Below, one piece after another: positions 12,224-12,261 of a DNA stretch of 12,261 bases. The notes below the pieces were generated by a model, which saw nothing but the letters and a program-made list of their open reading frames with translations, was not told the DNA's origin and ran no database searches. The first letter of the stretch is position 1. Every line of letters starts with the position of its first letter. A program made the translations under genes and the position numbers. Source of the stretch: an uncultured Pseudomonadota bacterium (GTDB lineage Bacteria > Pseudomonadota > Alphaproteobacteria > Rs-D84); the NCBI GenBank assembly GCA_902776515.1, contig CACYQE010000017.1, forward strand, positions 1 through 12,261, in the 5' to 3' direction.

Positions 12224-12261
12224 TGGTGGGGCCACAGGGACTCGAACCCTGGACCCAATGA
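12224..12261 (-). tRNA. tRNA, 3' part only (amino acid not determinable)
   Basis: The last 38 nt of a tRNA on the minus strand. The encoded CCA (12224-12226), discriminator A, acceptor strand TGGCCCC, T arm CAGGG-TTCGAGT-CCCTG and a short variable loop (GGGTC) show a class I tRNA. The anticodon lies beyond the window. Position 70 is C, which argues against tRNA-Ala, whose acceptor needs G3-U70. Confidence 0.85.

Noticed and set aside
12022..12261. Plus-strand frame ending in GPQGLEPWTQ
   Set aside because: It is antisense translation of the right-edge tRNA, its terminator and repeats, with no ribosome binding site.

Overview
The window looks like a chromosomal segment of an alphaproteobacterium with a compact, fairly AT-rich genome. 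The sequence supports this with ihfB next to an accD-type gene, a DacC-like carboxypeptidase followed by holB and tatD, and a typical short smpB. Short intergenic gaps, missing partners in several conserved clusters and many small secreted or hypothetical proteins suggest a reduced, host- or gut-associated lineage. That placement is inference; no rRNA or species marker is present.

Layout. 1-2121 (minus): a two-gene operon, ihfB then a single fused accD-accA gene that runs off the left edge. 2131-3201 (minus): an acyl-carrier-protein-like gene overlapped by a two-helix membrane protein, with its own promoter and terminator. 3236-4568 (minus): two overlapping paralogous coiled-coil genes of unknown function. 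4570-4757: a gene-free stretch dense in hairpins. 4758-5291 (minus): rpoZ followed closely by tRNA-Ser(GGA) and a hairpin terminator. 5306-6605 (plus): mtaB, divergent from rpoZ. 6623-9995 (plus): a tight housekeeping operon dacA-holB-tatD-smpB ending in a strong terminator. 9998-11668 (plus): an operon of three small exported proteins, two sharing a coiled-coil/Cys/glycine-alanine-rich helix layout and one Cys-rich. 11669-12261 (minus): the 3' part of a second tRNA, its terminator, and a small GIY-YIG nuclease gene in a setting of direct and inverted repeats.

How the parts fit together. The housekeeping genes cover fatty-acid synthesis (carboxyltransferase, ACP-like protein), transcription (omega), tRNA modification and translation rescue (MtaB, SmpB), replication (delta prime) and cell-wall trimming (DacA). 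The more unusual content is the carboxyltransferase fusion, a carboxypeptidase whose SxN motif reads SGG, the exported-protein operon, the paralogous coiled-coil pair, and the GIY-YIG unit. That last unit carries a copy of the adjacent tRNA's 3' end and is bracketed by a perfect 14-bp direct repeat, which suggests a small tRNA-associated mobile unit.
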